Shown here in pieces: positions 39,477 through 39,975 of a stretch of DNA of 39,975 nucleotides. The stretch comes from CAZQLE01 sp964593905 (GTDB lineage: Bacteria > Chloroflexota > Anaerolineae > Anaerolineales > Anaerolineaceae). Position numbers and translations under genes: made by a program. The stretch's first letter is position 1. Each line of letters opens with the position of its first letter. The notes under the pieces are model-generated. The model was given only the letters and a program-made list of their open reading frames with translations. It was not told the origin of the DNA and ran no database searches. Location: assembly GCA_964593905.1 (NCBI GenBank), contig CAZQLE010000008.1:1-39975 (forward strand). The letters run 5' to 3'.

Positions 39477-39975
39477 TCAGGGAAGCGATTCTGTCCTAAA
39501 AGTGCTGTACACGCGCAAGCCCTGGTTGGTTGAACCGCAGTCTGGGTGATTGCGGATCTGGTTCCCGACGGTTATTAGGTAATACGTATTCGGCTGAAGC
39601 GGTGCGGCCGGGATGATTTCCACCCGGTCGTTTTGGTATGTCGTGGTCGCTATGCCAATCGTCCCGGCAACACTTCCCCGGACGGAGCAAAACTGGCTTT
39701 CGCATATCTCCAGGCTGATCAGCCGGTCATCGCCGTAGATAAGCGGGATCGGATCCATGGGCTGATTAAACAGAATAACCGGCTGAATGCCGACCAGAAC
39801 ATCGACGGCATCATTTTGCGGGGTAATGCTCAAAACATACCCATTGATCGGATCGGGCTCAGAACAGCCGCCGGCGATGGCAGTTGGAACCTCTGTCAGG
39901 GTCGGGTCTGTTACAGGCGTTTCAGAACCGGTAACCGGATCGGTGGGCGTTATCGTGGTGGGCTCGGGGGTAATT
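39477..39975 (-). CDS. Surface protein with Thr/Pro-rich linker and SbsA-type Ig-like domain, partial
   Basis: The C-terminal 165 residues of a protein whose start lies beyond the right edge; the frame is open to the last base. A Thr/Pro-rich stretch (TPEPTTITPTDPVTGSETP) is followed by a domain like the bacterial SbsA Ig-like domain: VLFNQPMDPIPL in the position of the usual FSEPMDPST, PAAPLQPNTYYLITVGNQIR, ending in STFRTESLP. The GGCSEP before the domain could also be a lipobox-like Cys, but its location after the linker argues for an internal site. Probably secreted or cell-surface; it is not part of the nadK operon in function. Confidence 0.75.
   Translation of the reverse strand, partial: ITPEPTTITPTDPVTGSETPVTDPTLTEVPTAIAGGCSEPDPINGYVLSITPQNDAVDVLVGIQPVILFNQPMDPIPLIYGDDRLISLEICESQFCSVRGSVAGTIGIATTTYQNDRVEIIPAAPLQPNTYYLITVGNQIRNHPDCGSTNQGLRVYSTFRTESLP

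Noticed and set aside
1..39975. CRISPR arrays, tRNA or rRNA genes, insertion sequences, prophage
   Set aside because: I looked for regular spaced repeats, cloverleaf or rRNA signatures and transposase or integrase proteins and saw none.

Overview
The window looks like a chromosomal segment of an anaerobic or facultative Chloroflexota bacterium, most likely of the Anaerolineae. This is inferred from gene content and protein style (split two-subunit glycine decarboxylase, lipoproteins with an AAC-type lipobox, Thr/Pro-rich surface protein). No rRNA or tRNA is present to confirm it. Almost every gene is on the minus strand, so the text follows transcription from high to low coordinates.

Right end (39975-34072, minus): the C-terminal part of a surface protein with an SbsA-type Ig-like domain, then a tight housekeeping operon of NAD kinase, a zinc-binding membrane protein, recN, a TrmH-type RNA methyltransferase and a DUF362 protein. 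It converges with a plus-strand lipoprotein cytochrome cd1 (NirS-like, 32462-34033). That gene diverges from a Crp/Fnr-type regulator followed by a small DUF1858 redox protein and a ferritin-like protein.

Middle (30495-27963): a three-gene putative regulatory operon in which every member has lost canonical phosphotransfer residues. It encodes a carbamate kinase paralogue missing catalytic lysines, a histidine-kinase-like protein without the phospho-acceptor His or ATP-binding boxes, and an OmpR-family regulator whose receiver has Asn for the phospho-Asp and Met for the conserved Lys. A strong terminator and a run of hairpins follow.

Left two thirds (27323-1): about 25 consecutive minus-strand genes for uptake and catabolism of allantoin or related ureides. 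Transport comes first: one lipoprotein fuses a Liv-type and an Rbs-type substrate-binding domain, followed by a complete Rbs-type importer (ATPase plus two permeases) and a complete Liv-type importer (two permeases plus two ATPases). Catabolism follows: allantoin racemase, an ATCase-like transcarbamoylase, allantoinase, an M20 amidohydrolase, ureidoglycine aminohydrolase (AllE), a ketol-acid reductoisomerase-like protein lacking two metal ligands, a cysteine-free thioredoxin-fold protein and a YgeW-type transcarbamoylase. An electron-transfer module (FixC/FixX, EtfB/EtfA), a DAO-family FAD oxidoreductase, a normal carbamate kinase and the glycine cleavage system (GcvT, H, PA, PB) complete the run.

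Proposed working (inference): both allantoin enantiomers are racemised and opened to allantoate, then converted through ureidoglycine and ureidoglycolate. An oxalurate-like ureide is phosphorolysed by a transcarbamoylase to carbamoyl phosphate, and carbamate kinase makes ATP from it. C2 amines such as glycine or sarcosine are oxidised by the FAD enzyme (through ETF to quinone) and by glycine cleavage. Canonical AllC, AllD and FdrA/AllFGH are absent from the window, and the M20, KARI-like and transcarbamoylase-like proteins are candidates to replace them. Two promoters of this region carry matching 11-bp tandem repeats beside a shared -10-like motif, as expected for an OmpR-family regulator. 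Most larger intergenic gaps contain a strong hairpin; three of these look like one repeat family.
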